Shown here piece after piece: positions 35,319 to 43,084 of a stretch of DNA of 64,000 nt (the first letter of the stretch is position 1; every line of letters starts with the position of its first letter). The stretch is taken from NCBI GenBank assembly GCA_016790635.1, contig JAEUOR010000053.1, forward strand, positions 162,402-226,401. The letters are read 5' to 3'. The translations under genes and the position numbers were made by a program. The DNA comes from Burkholderiales bacterium. Its GTDB lineage: Bacteria; Pseudomonadota; Gammaproteobacteria; Burkholderiales; JAEUOS01. The notes under the pieces were generated by a model, which worked only from the letters and a program-made list of their open reading frames with translations, did not search any database and was not told where the DNA came from.

Positions 35319-35749
35319 TCAAGGTCTACACCTCTTCGGTCATCGACGCGCCGGCCGACGCGGTCTGGGCGCAGGTGCGCGACTTCAACGGCCTGCCCAA
35401 GTGGACGCCGTTCGTCGCTGAATCACGCATCGAAGGCGCACTGCCTGCCGACCGCATCGGCTGCGTGCGCAACTTCCGTCTCAAGGACGGCGGCGTGATC
35501 CGCGAGCAATTGCTGACTCTGTCGGACTACGATTACCAGTGCACCTACTCTATCCTCGAGAGCCCGATGGGTGTGACGAACTATGTCGCCACGCTGAAAC
35601 TCACGCCGGTGACCGACGGCAACCGCACCTTTGCCGAGTGGTCGGCAGAGTTCGACTGCGAGCCCGCGCGCGAGCGTGAACTGGCGCAGAACATCGGCGA
35701 GGGCGTGTTCCAGGCCGCGTTCAACTCGCTCAAGAGCCTCCTGCGCTGA
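35315..35749 (+). CDS. SRPBCC (START/polyketide-cyclase-like) domain protein
   Basis: A protein of 144 residues, one SRPBCC domain: an N-terminal strand (KVYTSSVIDAPADAVWAQVRDFNGLPKWTPFV), antiparallel sheet, and C-terminal helix. The pocket of this fold holds hydrophobic ligands. GTG 35315 overlaps the flotillin stop (GTGA). It is clearly related to the next gene's first domain: RDFN, GCVRNF, IREQLL-x-LSD and VTDG-x-RTF occur at matching positions, so the two arose by duplication. It may be a cyclase, a lyase or a ligand carrier. Confidence 0.85.
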   Translation: MIKVYTSSVIDAPADAVWAQVRDFNGLPKWTPFVAESRIEGALPADRIGCVRNFRLKDGGVIREQLLTLSDYDYQCTYSILESPMGVTNYVATLKLTPVTDGNRTFAEWSAEFDCEPARERELAQNIGEGVFQAAFNSLKSLLR

Positions 35750-35756
35750 CGCCGGC

Positions 35757-37208
35757 ATGATCCGCGTCACGCGCTCGGCGATCATCGACGCGCCCATCGA
35801 GCGGGTGTGGGAAGTCCTGCGCGACTTCAACAGTCACTCCGCGTGGCATCCGGCGGTCGGTGAATCGCAGATCGAGAACGGCGAGCCTTCAGACCAGGTC
35901 GGCTGTGTGCGCAATTTCTTTCTGAGGGACGGCAACCATATCCGCGAACAGCTGCTGTCGCTGTCGGACCGCGATTTCATCTCGACCTACTGCATTCTCG
36001 ACGCCACCCTGCCGATGCGGCATTACGTGGCTACTGCACAGTTGAAGCGCGTCACCGACGGTGACCGCACCTTCTGGCACTGGCAGTCCACCTTCGACGT
36101 GCCGCTCGGGCGCGAAAGGGAATTCGAGGAACTGGTCGGCAAGGGCGTCTACGAAGGCGGCTTCGAAGGCTTGCGCGCCTACCTGCGGCGCGGCGGCCGG
36201 ACGGCACCCGCCGCGGCGGGTGGCACTGGCGCGGCCCTTGCCGCGCAGGCCGTCGTCGCCTCGGCATTCGGCGGCCCCGAAGTGCTGCGATTGGACGCCG
36301 TCAAGGCGGCGGCGCCCGGTCCCGGCGAAGTGCGCATCCGGCAGAGCGCGGTTGGTGTGAACTACATCGACGTCTATGTCCGCAAAGGCATCTACCGCAT
36401 GATCGAACCGCCTGCGGCGATCGGCATGGAGGCTGCCGGCACCGTGATCGATGTCGGGCCCGGCGTCGCGCATCTGTTGCCGGGCGATAGGGTGGCCTAC
36501 GCCTGTCCGCCGCCCGGGGCCTATGCCACGGTGCGCACACTGGCGGCTGCGCAAGTGGTGCCGTTGCCAGACGACATCAGCGACGAAACCGCCGCCGCGC
36601 TGATGTTGAAGGGCATGACGGCAGAGTACCTCCTGCACCGCACGTTTCGCGTGCGTGCGGGGACCCGGGTCCTGGTGCACGCGGCTGCCGGTGGCGTCGG
36701 CCTGCTCCTGTGCCAGTGGGCCAAGGCGCTGGGCGCGCTTGTGATCGGCACGGTATCGAGCGAAGAGAAAGCGCGCCTGGCGCGCGCTAACGGCTGTGAC
36801 TACCCGATCGTCGCCACGGGATACACCTTCGCGCGCGAAGTCAGGGACTTGACCGGCGGACGCGGCGCCGAGGTCATCTACGACGGCCTCGGCCGCGAGG
36901 CGGCGGCCGAGAACCTGGAGGCGCTGGCGATGACCGGGCACTGGGTCTCGTATGGCCAGGCCAGCGGCGCGCACGAGCAACTGCCGGACCTGGGCGCGAA
37001 ATCGGGCACGCTGTCGCGCCCGGTGCTGTTCCACTTCACCGAAGACCGCGCCGTGTTGAACGAGATGGCGCAGCGCACCTTCGCTGCCTTGCGCGCCGGC
37101 ACGATCAAGGTCGAAGTGCGGCACCGCTATCCCTTGGCCTCCGCGGCAGAGTCGCATCGCGACCTTGAAGCGCGGCGCACCACCGGGTCCATCGTCCTTT
37201 TTCCCTGA
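35757..37208 (+). CDS. SRPBCC domain fused to zinc-type quinone oxidoreductase
   Basis: A protein of 483 residues. Residues 1-145 form an SRPBCC domain paralogous to the preceding gene; residues about 160-483 form an MDR-family NADPH:quinone oxidoreductase, with GVNYIDVYVRKGIY, HAAAGGVGLLLCQWAKALGA (nucleotide-binding loop) and the GRGAEVIYDGLG region. No zinc-ligand cysteine cluster is evident. The fusion suggests that one domain hands a hydrophobic intermediate to the reductase. ATG 35757 is 7 bases past the preceding stop. Confidence 0.88.
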   Translation: MIRVTRSAIIDAPIERVWEVLRDFNSHSAWHPAVGESQIENGEPSDQVGCVRNFFLRDGNHIREQLLSLSDRDFISTYCILDATLPMRHYVATAQLKRVTDGDRTFWHWQSTFDVPLGREREFEELVGKGVYEGGFEGLRAYLRRGGRTAPAAAGGTGAALAAQAVVASAFGGPEVLRLDAVKAAAPGPGEVRIRQSAVGVNYIDVYVRKGIYRMIEPPAAIGMEAAGTVIDVGPGVAHLLPGDRVAYACPPPGAYATVRTLAAAQVVPLPDDISDETAAALMLKGMTAEYLLHRTFRVRAGTRVLVHAAAGGVGLLLCQWAKALGALVIGTVSSEEKARLARANGCDYPIVATGYTFAREVRDLTGGRGAEVIYDGLGREAAAENLEALAMTGHWVSYGQASGAHEQLPDLGAKSGTLSRPVLFHFTEDRAVLNEMAQRTFAALRAGTIKVEVRHRYPLASAAESHRDLEARRTTGSIVLFP

Positions 37209-37209
37209 G

Positions 37210-37710
37210 ATGAGTGCGACAGCACCGATTACCGACGCGAATCCGACCGTCGAGGAGATGGAAGCGCGGGTGGCCCGCTTCGCTGCTCTGCGGCCGACCG
37301 ACGACTATGTCGACGCCAGGATCCCCGGCAGTGAACGTACCACCTATCGAGTGCTAGGCAACGCGGCCGATGCGCCGCTCGCGGCCGGTGATTTCCACCT
37401 CAATCTGGTACGTTGCGCGCCCGGCAAGTCCGCCCCGCTGCACAATCACCTGACCCAGGAAGTCTTCATTGCGCTCACCGGCACCTGGGAGGTGTTCTGG
37501 GGTCCGCAGGGCGAGCGCAGCCTCGTCCTCGAGCGCTGGGACACGGTCAGCGTTCCGCCCGGAGTCTCACGCGGTTTTCGCAACGTGAGCGCCGAAGACG
37601 CCTGGCTCATCGGCATTGCCGGCGGGAACGACCCGGGCAACATCAACTGGCCTGAGTCGGTACGTGCGGCGGCGCGTGCGGCGGGACTGGAACTACCCGC
37701 CGCTCCTTGA
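37210..37710 (+). CDS. Cupin-domain protein
   Basis: A protein of 166 residues. The cupin core is in KSAPLHNHLTQEVFIALTGTWEVFWG (motif 1: H, H, E) and DTVSVPPGVSRGFRNVS (motif 2: the expected late His is absent, F-R-N instead). Loss of the last His would weaken the metal site. Role unknown: isomerase, dioxygenase-like, or sensor. ATG 37210 begins 1 base after the upstream stop. It is the last gene of the cluster; a 485-base gap with a riboswitch follows. Confidence 0.82.
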   Translation: MSATAPITDANPTVEEMEARVARFAALRPTDDYVDARIPGSERTTYRVLGNAADAPLAAGDFHLNLVRCAPGKSAPLHNHLTQEVFIALTGTWEVFWGPQGERSLVLERWDTVSVPPGVSRGFRNVSAEDAWLIGIAGGNDPGNINWPESVRAAARAAGLELPAAP

Positions 37711-37816
37711 GCGCCGACATCCGACTTGCATGAGACTTGAGGCCGCGCCATAGGGGCGACGGCCTGCGCAGTCTGTCGTCGACCGCAGTCGTCGCTCGAT
37801 CAAGGCATCGATCCGA

Positions 37817-37846
37817 TTGACGCACCGCGGACTCGCGGGCTACACT
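37817..37846 (+). promoter_or_regulatory. Sigma-70-type promoter for the B12 leader
   Basis: TTGACG (37817-37822), 18 bases, then TACACT (37841-37846). The predicted start is near 37853, at the left edge of the riboswitch, which supports it. 37711-37816 holds no gene. Confidence 0.6.
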
Positions 37847-37854
37847 TCGCGAGC

Positions 37855-38050
37855 CATCAGGTGCCCGAAGCGGGTTCTTCGCCAAGGGATAATCGGGAAG
37901 TGCGGTGCGCGTTTCGAGACCTCGAGCGCAAATCCGACGCTGCCCCCGCAACGGTAAGCGAGTCAAATCGGTCCACTGCGCCACTGTGCAATAGCACGGG
38001 AAGGCGGGCTGATCATGAACCCTCGCGAGCCCGGAGACCGGCCTGGTGCA
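37855..38050 (+). ncRNA. Cobalamin riboswitch
   Basis: The conserved core is easy to read: GGGAAGTGCGGTG near 37896, then AATCCGACGCTGCCCCCGCAACGGTAAG (37931-37958), CCACTG (twice near 37973 and 37981), GGGAAGGC (37998-38005) and the B12 box CCGGAGACCGGCCTG (38031-38045). The order and spacing are those of the adenosylcobalamin riboswitch class. The first gene starts at 38196, so about 145 bases hold the expression platform. It should switch off the downstream PEP-CTERM and TonB-receptor genes when cobalamin is abundant. Confidence 0.95.
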
Positions 38051-38195
38051 CGTGTTCCGTTTGCTGCGGCGGGCAGTGAAGTGCATCCGGTGCGGGTCTG
38101 CGCGAACTTGCGCGGCCGCGCCGCAACTCTTCTCTTGACGCAGCGAACGGTTGTTTGAGGGATTGCGCGGCTTCGCTGCCGCTCGAGGGGGATTG

Positions 38196-38984
38196 ATGCG
38201 TATTTCAAACTGGCTCGCCGTGATGGCGTTGCTTTGGTCTTCATTCGTTCAGGCCCAGGGAGTGACTTCTCCCATCGACAAGAACAGTCCTTCCATCGTT
38301 CGCTGGGCCACCGGTCATCTTGACTACTTGCCCGGCGCCAACGTCGATGCACTTTGGCAAACCCCGGGCAAGGCCCTGGGCCCGGCGGTCGGTGATTCGT
38401 TCGATGTGGTCGGGCTGGGCGACGGTGGCCGTATCACTCTGACCTTTGGCGGCAGGATATTCAACGGTCCCGGCGCCGACTTCGCCGTTTTCGAGAACGC
38501 GTTCAACGATACCTTCCTCGAACTGGGGCGGGTCGACGTGTCTTCGGATGGCGTGACCTTTGTCCGTTTTCCGGCGTATTCTTTCACGCCTGGGCCGGTC
38601 AACGGATTTGGCTCGATTGACCCGAACAACATCTTCGGATTTGCCGGCAAGTACCGCCAGGGCCTGGGCACGCCTTTCGATCTGGCCGACCTTGCGGGTG
38701 CCCCTGGCCTGGACGTCAACAACGTGCGCTTTGTGCGCATCGTCGATGTGATCGGCAACGGCAGTGCATTCGATGACTATCCGGCCGCGTTCGGCGGGCC
38801 GAATCCGATCTACGACCCGTTTCCGCAGTCCGGTTCGGCGGGATTCGACCTCGATGCCGTAGGCGCGCTGCATTTCGCCGCGGCGCCTGTGCCCGAGCCC
38901 GACCAGTTCGCCATGCTCGGTGCCGGAATTCTCCTGCTGTCGTGGGTAGTGCGACGCCGCAGGCTTTCCATCACCCAGGCTTGA
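38196..38984 (+). CDS. B12-regulated PEP-CTERM surface protein
   Basis: A protein of 262 residues with a signal peptide (cut near FVQAQG), a strand-rich body with GDSFDVVGLGDGGRITLTFGGRIFNGPGADFAVFENAFNDTFLE and VSSDGVTFVRFP, and a PEP-CTERM tail (PEPDQFAMLGAGILLLSWVV, RRRR). The body resembles discoidin/LamG-like lectin sandwiches. It is the first gene after the riboswitch (GAGGGGG at 38185), so it is made when B12 is scarce. Likely a surface protein that catches corrinoids; direct binding is not shown. Confidence 0.85.
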   Translation: MRISNWLAVMALLWSSFVQAQGVTSPIDKNSPSIVRWATGHLDYLPGANVDALWQTPGKALGPAVGDSFDVVGLGDGGRITLTFGGRIFNGPGADFAVFENAFNDTFLELGRVDVSSDGVTFVRFPAYSFTPGPVNGFGSIDPNNIFGFAGKYRQGLGTPFDLADLAGAPGLDVNNVRFVRIVDVIGNGSAFDDYPAAFGGPNPIYDPFPQSGSAGFDLDAVGALHFAAAPVPEPDQFAMLGAGILLLSWVVRRRRLSITQA

Positions 38985-39017
38985 GGACTGGTCTATTTTT
39001 CACGCGAGGATCCCGTC

Positions 39018-39827
39018 ATGATCAAAAACCTTCCATCCATGTTTGCGGCCGCCGCCCTTGTCGCGATCGCAGGTGTTGCGCAAGCGTCGACCAGCACCTT
39101 CGACGATCTCGTCTTGCCCGGACCGAACACGCATTACTTTCCGGGCGGCGCGATCAGCGGACCGTTTTCGTTCACCAGCGGCGCCGCAACCTTCAATCAC
39201 GATTACACGAACTTCGGATTTCCCGGCTGTTGTTCGACCGGCTGGTCGTATTCGAACCACACCGACACCACCACGGCGGGCTTCGGCAACCAGTACAGCG
39301 CCTTCGCCGGATCCGGCCAGGGTGGATCTGCCAACTATGCGGTGGGTTTCATCGGGCCGGTGGTCGTCGAATTGGCTGCTCCGGTCAGGCTGAGCGGTGC
39401 CTATTTCACCAATACGACCTATGCGGCCCTGTCGATGCGCGACGGGGACGGATTTGCCAAGAAATTCGGCGGCGCCTCCGGCAACGATCCCGACTTCTTC
39501 AAGCTCACCATCAATGGTTTCAACGGCGCCGCGGCTACCGGGAGCGTCGAGTTCTTCCTGGCCGACTATCGCTTTGCCGACAACGCGCAGGACTACATCA
39601 TCCGGAACTGGACTTTCGTGAACCTGTCGAGCCTCGGCACCGTCACTCGCCTGGGCTTTGATCTCGCTTCGACCGACAACGGGCCGTTCGGCATGAATAC
39701 GCCGTCCTATTTTGCGATGGACAATCTGGCACCTGTGCCGGAACCGCAGCAAGCACTCCTGCTCGTCGCAGGGCTCGCCCTCATTGGCGCGCTGCGGCGC
39801 AAGCCTGTGACGGGCTCGCAGGCATGA
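39018..39827 (+). CDS. DUF4465-like PEP-CTERM surface protein, B12 operon
   Basis: A protein of 269 residues with a signal peptide (cut near VAQAST) and a DUF4465-type body: AYFTNTTYAALSMRDGDGFAKKFGG, DFFKLTINGFNG, VEFFLADYRF, and GMNTPSYFAMDNL. The PEP-CTERM tail is PEPQQALLLVAGLALIGA plus RRK. In Bacteroidetes, DUF4465 proteins in B12-controlled loci include cobalamin-binding surface lipoproteins (BtuH, as I recall). Here the lipid anchor is replaced by a PEP-CTERM tag. It lies 33 bases after the first PEP-CTERM gene and 26 before the receptor gene. Confidence 0.83.
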   Translation: MIKNLPSMFAAAALVAIAGVAQASTSTFDDLVLPGPNTHYFPGGAISGPFSFTSGAATFNHDYTNFGFPGCCSTGWSYSNHTDTTTAGFGNQYSAFAGSGQGGSANYAVGFIGPVVVELAAPVRLSGAYFTNTTYAALSMRDGDGFAKKFGGASGNDPDFFKLTINGFNGAAATGSVEFFLADYRFADNAQDYIIRNWTFVNLSSLGTVTRLGFDLASTDNGPFGMNTPSYFAMDNLAPVPEPQQALLLVAGLALIGALRRKPVTGSQA

Positions 39828-39853
39828 CGACCTTCAGGCGCTGATCCGCAGTG

Positions 39854-41932
39854 ATGAGCAGGGCGGTGCTGCGCCTGCCGCGATTTGCTGCGTGTTTCGC
39901 ATCCGCGCTGTGCGCACCCTGGGCCTGTGCGCAAGCCGCGGATCAAGCGCCGATCCGGGCCGATACGGCGCCCGAAGTGATCGTCACCGCCCCGCGCCTG
40001 TACGGTACGGTGCGCACGACGCCGCACGGCGTCTCGGTATTCACTGCGGATGACATTCGGCGTTCGGCCGCGACCTCGGTTGCCGACCTGCTGAGCCGCG
40101 CTGCCGGCCTCAACCTGCACAGCTATTTCGGCAACGACAAGAGCACGCGCATCGACATGCGCGGCATGGGCGACACGGCGACCAGCAATGTGCTGATCAT
40201 GGTCGACGGTGTGCGCTTGAACGAGCTCGACCTGTCCGGCGCTGACCTCAGCACCGTGCCGCTGTCGCAGATCGAGCGCATCGAAGTTGTGCGCGGAGGC
40301 GGCGCGGTGGTGCACGGCGACGGCGCGGTTGCCGGCGTGGTCAACATCATCACCAGGCGCGGCCAGCCGGAGCATGCGAGGCTGTCGGTCGAGCTCGGCG
40401 CGGGTTCCTACAAGATGGACGACATGCGCTTTCACGCGAGTGGCGGCAGCGGCCCGGTGGCTTTGTTTCTCAACATGAGCCAGCTCGATACCGAAGGCTT
40501 TCGCAGGAATGGCGACTTGCGCTCGCGCAACGTCGCGGGCGAAGTGCGTTTTTTCGGTGCGGGTGAGCTGCATTTTCTCGATGCCTACCTGCGCGCGTCC
40601 CACCACAAGGATGTCTACGGCCTGCCGGGTCCGGTCAACGCGGCAAATTTCGCGGCCGGCACCGATGCCCGGCGCGGCACCAATGCACCGAATGATCGCG
40701 GCCAGACCGAGGACATCACCTGGACTGCCGGGGTCGGCGCCAACATGGGTTGGGCCGGCCGGCTGGAATTGCAAGGCAGCTATCGCGACCGACGCAACGA
40801 CTTCGTGATCGGCTTTTCGCCGCTGATCGCGCTGGACCGGCAGCGCTCGACCATCGCCTCGAAGCGCCTCGATCTGCAGTTGCGCTACGACAAGGATTTT
40901 CGCGCGTTCGGTGGGGTCCACAGCCTGGGTCTGGGGATCAACGAGCAGGACGGCACCTATGCGCGCTATTCGAACGGACGCTATGTTCCAGACCAGTCGG
41001 AGCAGAGGTTGGGTGAAGTCCGGGCGCAGGGTGCGTTTGCCACCTTGAAGTTGCGCATCAACGCTGACCTGGAGTTGACTGCGGGCTTGCGCGAGAACCG
41101 GTTTTCGAGCCGCATGGCGACGGAGAGGTTCACGCGCAGTTGCGTCTTCATGCCTTTCCCCATACGTGTGTGCACGCCCTACGTGTACACCCCTCAAAGT
41201 CAGCGGATTGCAACCTGGGAGAACCAGGCGTCCGAACTCGGCGTGACCTGGCGCATCGTGCCGCGCCTGACCGCCTATGCGAGCGCGACCCGGCATTTTC
41301 GCAATCCGAACCTGGATGAGCTTGCCCAGGCGGCAGTGGACCTGCGCCCGCAGTCCGGCCGCACCACCGAAGCCGGCCTGCGCTATACGAGAGGCCGCGA
41401 CCTCGAGCTGAGCGCGGGCGTTTTTGAAATGCGGAACGAGAGCGAAATCTACTTTGGCGCGGACCCCGCATCCGGCCTGTCTCTCAACCGCAACTACGAA
41501 TTGCCGACCCGCCGCAAGGGCGTGGAGTTCGAGGGCCGCTGGCAGGCGACGACGACGATCATGCTGCGTGCCAATGGAGCGATCATCGAGCCGCGCTTCG
41601 TCGGCGTCGATGCCGACATCCCGCATGTGCCGCGACATACCGCCAATGCGCGCATCGAGTGGCGTGCCGGCGAGCGCACCACGCTCTCCGGCGCCCTGCG
41701 CCACGTCGGCAAGCGCTTCGACGGCAACGATTTCACCAATCGCACCCAGCCGCCGTTGCCGCGCTATCTGATCGTCGATGCCGCGCTGCGGGTGGGCCTG
41801 GGCGCGGCCGAACTCGTCCTTGGCATCAACAACCTGACCAACCGCGCCTATTCGACGCTCGGCTACAGCGCCACCTACTATCCGATGCCTGAACGCAATG
41901 CCTTCGTGAGATTGCGTTTCGTCTTGCCGTAG
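39854..41932 (+). CDS. btuB: TonB-dependent outer membrane receptor, BtuB-like (cobalamin)
   Basis: A protein of 692 residues with a signal peptide (cut near ACAQA), a TonB-box-like EVIVTAPR at the mature N-terminus, a plug domain (RSAATSVADLLSRAAGLNL, STRIDMRGMG, NVLIMVDGVRLNELD) and a C-terminal 22-strand barrel ending in MPERNAFVRLRFVL with terminal aromatic positions. Its place in a cobalamin-riboswitch operon makes B12 or a related corrinoid the likely cargo. The inner-membrane BtuCD-F genes are not here. ATG 39854 follows GTG 39851 in the same frame. Confidence 0.88.
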   Translation: MSRAVLRLPRFAACFASALCAPWACAQAADQAPIRADTAPEVIVTAPRLYGTVRTTPHGVSVFTADDIRRSAATSVADLLSRAAGLNLHSYFGNDKSTRIDMRGMGDTATSNVLIMVDGVRLNELDLSGADLSTVPLSQIERIEVVRGGGAVVHGDGAVAGVVNIITRRGQPEHARLSVELGAGSYKMDDMRFHASGGSGPVALFLNMSQLDTEGFRRNGDLRSRNVAGEVRFFGAGELHFLDAYLRASHHKDVYGLPGPVNAANFAAGTDARRGTNAPNDRGQTEDITWTAGVGANMGWAGRLELQGSYRDRRNDFVIGFSPLIALDRQRSTIASKRLDLQLRYDKDFRAFGGVHSLGLGINEQDGTYARYSNGRYVPDQSEQRLGEVRAQGAFATLKLRINADLELTAGLRENRFSSRMATERFTRSCVFMPFPIRVCTPYVYTPQSQRIATWENQASELGVTWRIVPRLTAYASATRHFRNPNLDELAQAAVDLRPQSGRTTEAGLRYTRGRDLELSAGVFEMRNESEIYFGADPASGLSLNRNYELPTRRKGVEFEGRWQATTTIMLRANGAIIEPRFVGVDADIPHVPRHTANARIEWRAGERTTLSGALRHVGKRFDGNDFTNRTQPPLPRYLIVDAALRVGLGAAELVLGINNLTNRAYSTLGYSATYYPMPERNAFVRLRFVLP

Positions 41933-42037
41933 TCCCGGCGCGTTCGCGCAATGGCGCATGGCCGGCATGCTTGTTGCGTGCCACGCTGACTGCGCGAATC
42001 GGGTAGCCTTTCAACCTCACAGATCGTGGAGTCTTCG

Positions 42038-43003
42038 ATGCGCCGTGCCCCTCGCCTGCTGTCCCTGCTGCTTTGCATGTTTACCGGCGGCGCGGCCCTC
42101 GCTGCGTGGCCAGAGCGACCGGTGCGCATGATCGTGCCCTACGCCCCGGGTTCTTCGCCCGACAATGTCTGTCGTCTGTTGGCGCAAGAAATGGCCAAGT
42201 CGCTGGGCGTCGGCATCGTCATCGAAAACCGTGCCGGCGCGTCCGGCACGGTCGGCACGGAAGCCATCGCCAAGGCTGCGCCCGACGGTTACACCATCGG
42301 CTACGGCAACATTGGCACGCTCACGACCAACCGCTTCATGATTGCCAAGTTGCCCTATGACCCGGACCGCGACCTGACCCTGATCGGCATGATGGGCGCG
42401 GTGCAGAACATGCTGGCGGTCAACAACAATCTGCCGGTGAAGTCGGTCAAGGACCTGATCGCGTTGGCCAGGAAAAGCCCCGGAAAACTGGTGATGTCCT
42501 CGGGCGGTGCCGGCAACACCGGTCACCTGGGCGGCGAACTCTTCAAGGCGATGACGGGCACCTTCATGCTGCACGTGCCGTATCGTGGCAGCCCGGCGGC
42601 GATCACCGACCTGATCGGCGGTCAGGTTGACCTGATGTTCGACAACCTCTCGTCCGTTGGTTCGCATGCCAAGGCCGGCCGCGTGCGCGGCGTTGCGGTC
42701 TCCGGCCTGAAGCGCTCGCCGTCGTTTCCCGAGTTGCCCACCGTCGCTGAATCCGGCGTGCCCGGCTATGAAACGCTGGCCTGGGGTGGTCTGGTGACCC
42801 CCGCCAACCTGCCGGCCCCGATCGCGGCGCGCCTCAACCTGGAATTGAACAAGGCGCTGCAGAGTCAACCGGTCAAGGACGGGTACTTCACGATGGGCTT
42901 CGAGCCATCCGGCGGCACCGCAGCCGCGTTCGCGGCCATGGTCAAGAGCGAAATCCCGAAGTGGGAGGCGGTCATCAAGCGCTCCGGCGCGAAGATGGAG
43001 TGA
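42038..43003 (+). CDS. Bug family (TctC-like) tripartite tricarboxylate solute-binding protein
   Basis: A protein of 321 residues with a signal peptide (cut near GGAALA) and the Bug layout: WPERPVRMIVPYAPGSSPDNVCRLLAQEM, VVIENRAGASGTVGTEAIAKAAPDGYT, HVPYRGSPAAITDLIGGQVDLMFDN. Bug proteins carry carboxylates to a two-component permease, absent here as in most Bug genes of this group. Ligand unknown. GGAG at 42028 supports ATG 42038. The gene downstream encodes a D-aminoacylase-type hydrolase, perhaps co-regulated. Confidence 0.93.
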   Translation: MRRAPRLLSLLLCMFTGGAALAAWPERPVRMIVPYAPGSSPDNVCRLLAQEMAKSLGVGIVIENRAGASGTVGTEAIAKAAPDGYTIGYGNIGTLTTNRFMIAKLPYDPDRDLTLIGMMGAVQNMLAVNNNLPVKSVKDLIALARKSPGKLVMSSGGAGNTGHLGGELFKAMTGTFMLHVPYRGSPAAITDLIGGQVDLMFDNLSSVGSHAKAGRVRGVAVSGLKRSPSFPELPTVAESGVPGYETLAWGGLVTPANLPAPIAARLNLELNKALQSQPVKDGYFTMGFEPSGGTAAAFAAMVKSEIPKWEAVIKRSGAKME

Positions 43004-43011
43004 TCGACCAC

Positions 43012-43045
43012 CCCGCTCGCGTCGATCGCACGCGAAGCGGGTCTT
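43012..43045 (+). terminator. Hairpin terminator candidate after the Bug gene
   Basis: CCCGCTCGCGT (43012-43022) pairs with ACGCG-a-AGCGGG (43030-43041) with a one-base bulge, followed by TCTTTG. The T-run is short, so read-through to the next gene is possible. Confidence 0.5.
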
Positions 43046-43084
43046 TGACGTGAAGCCTCAGCCAACAAAGACCTTTGGTGCCGC

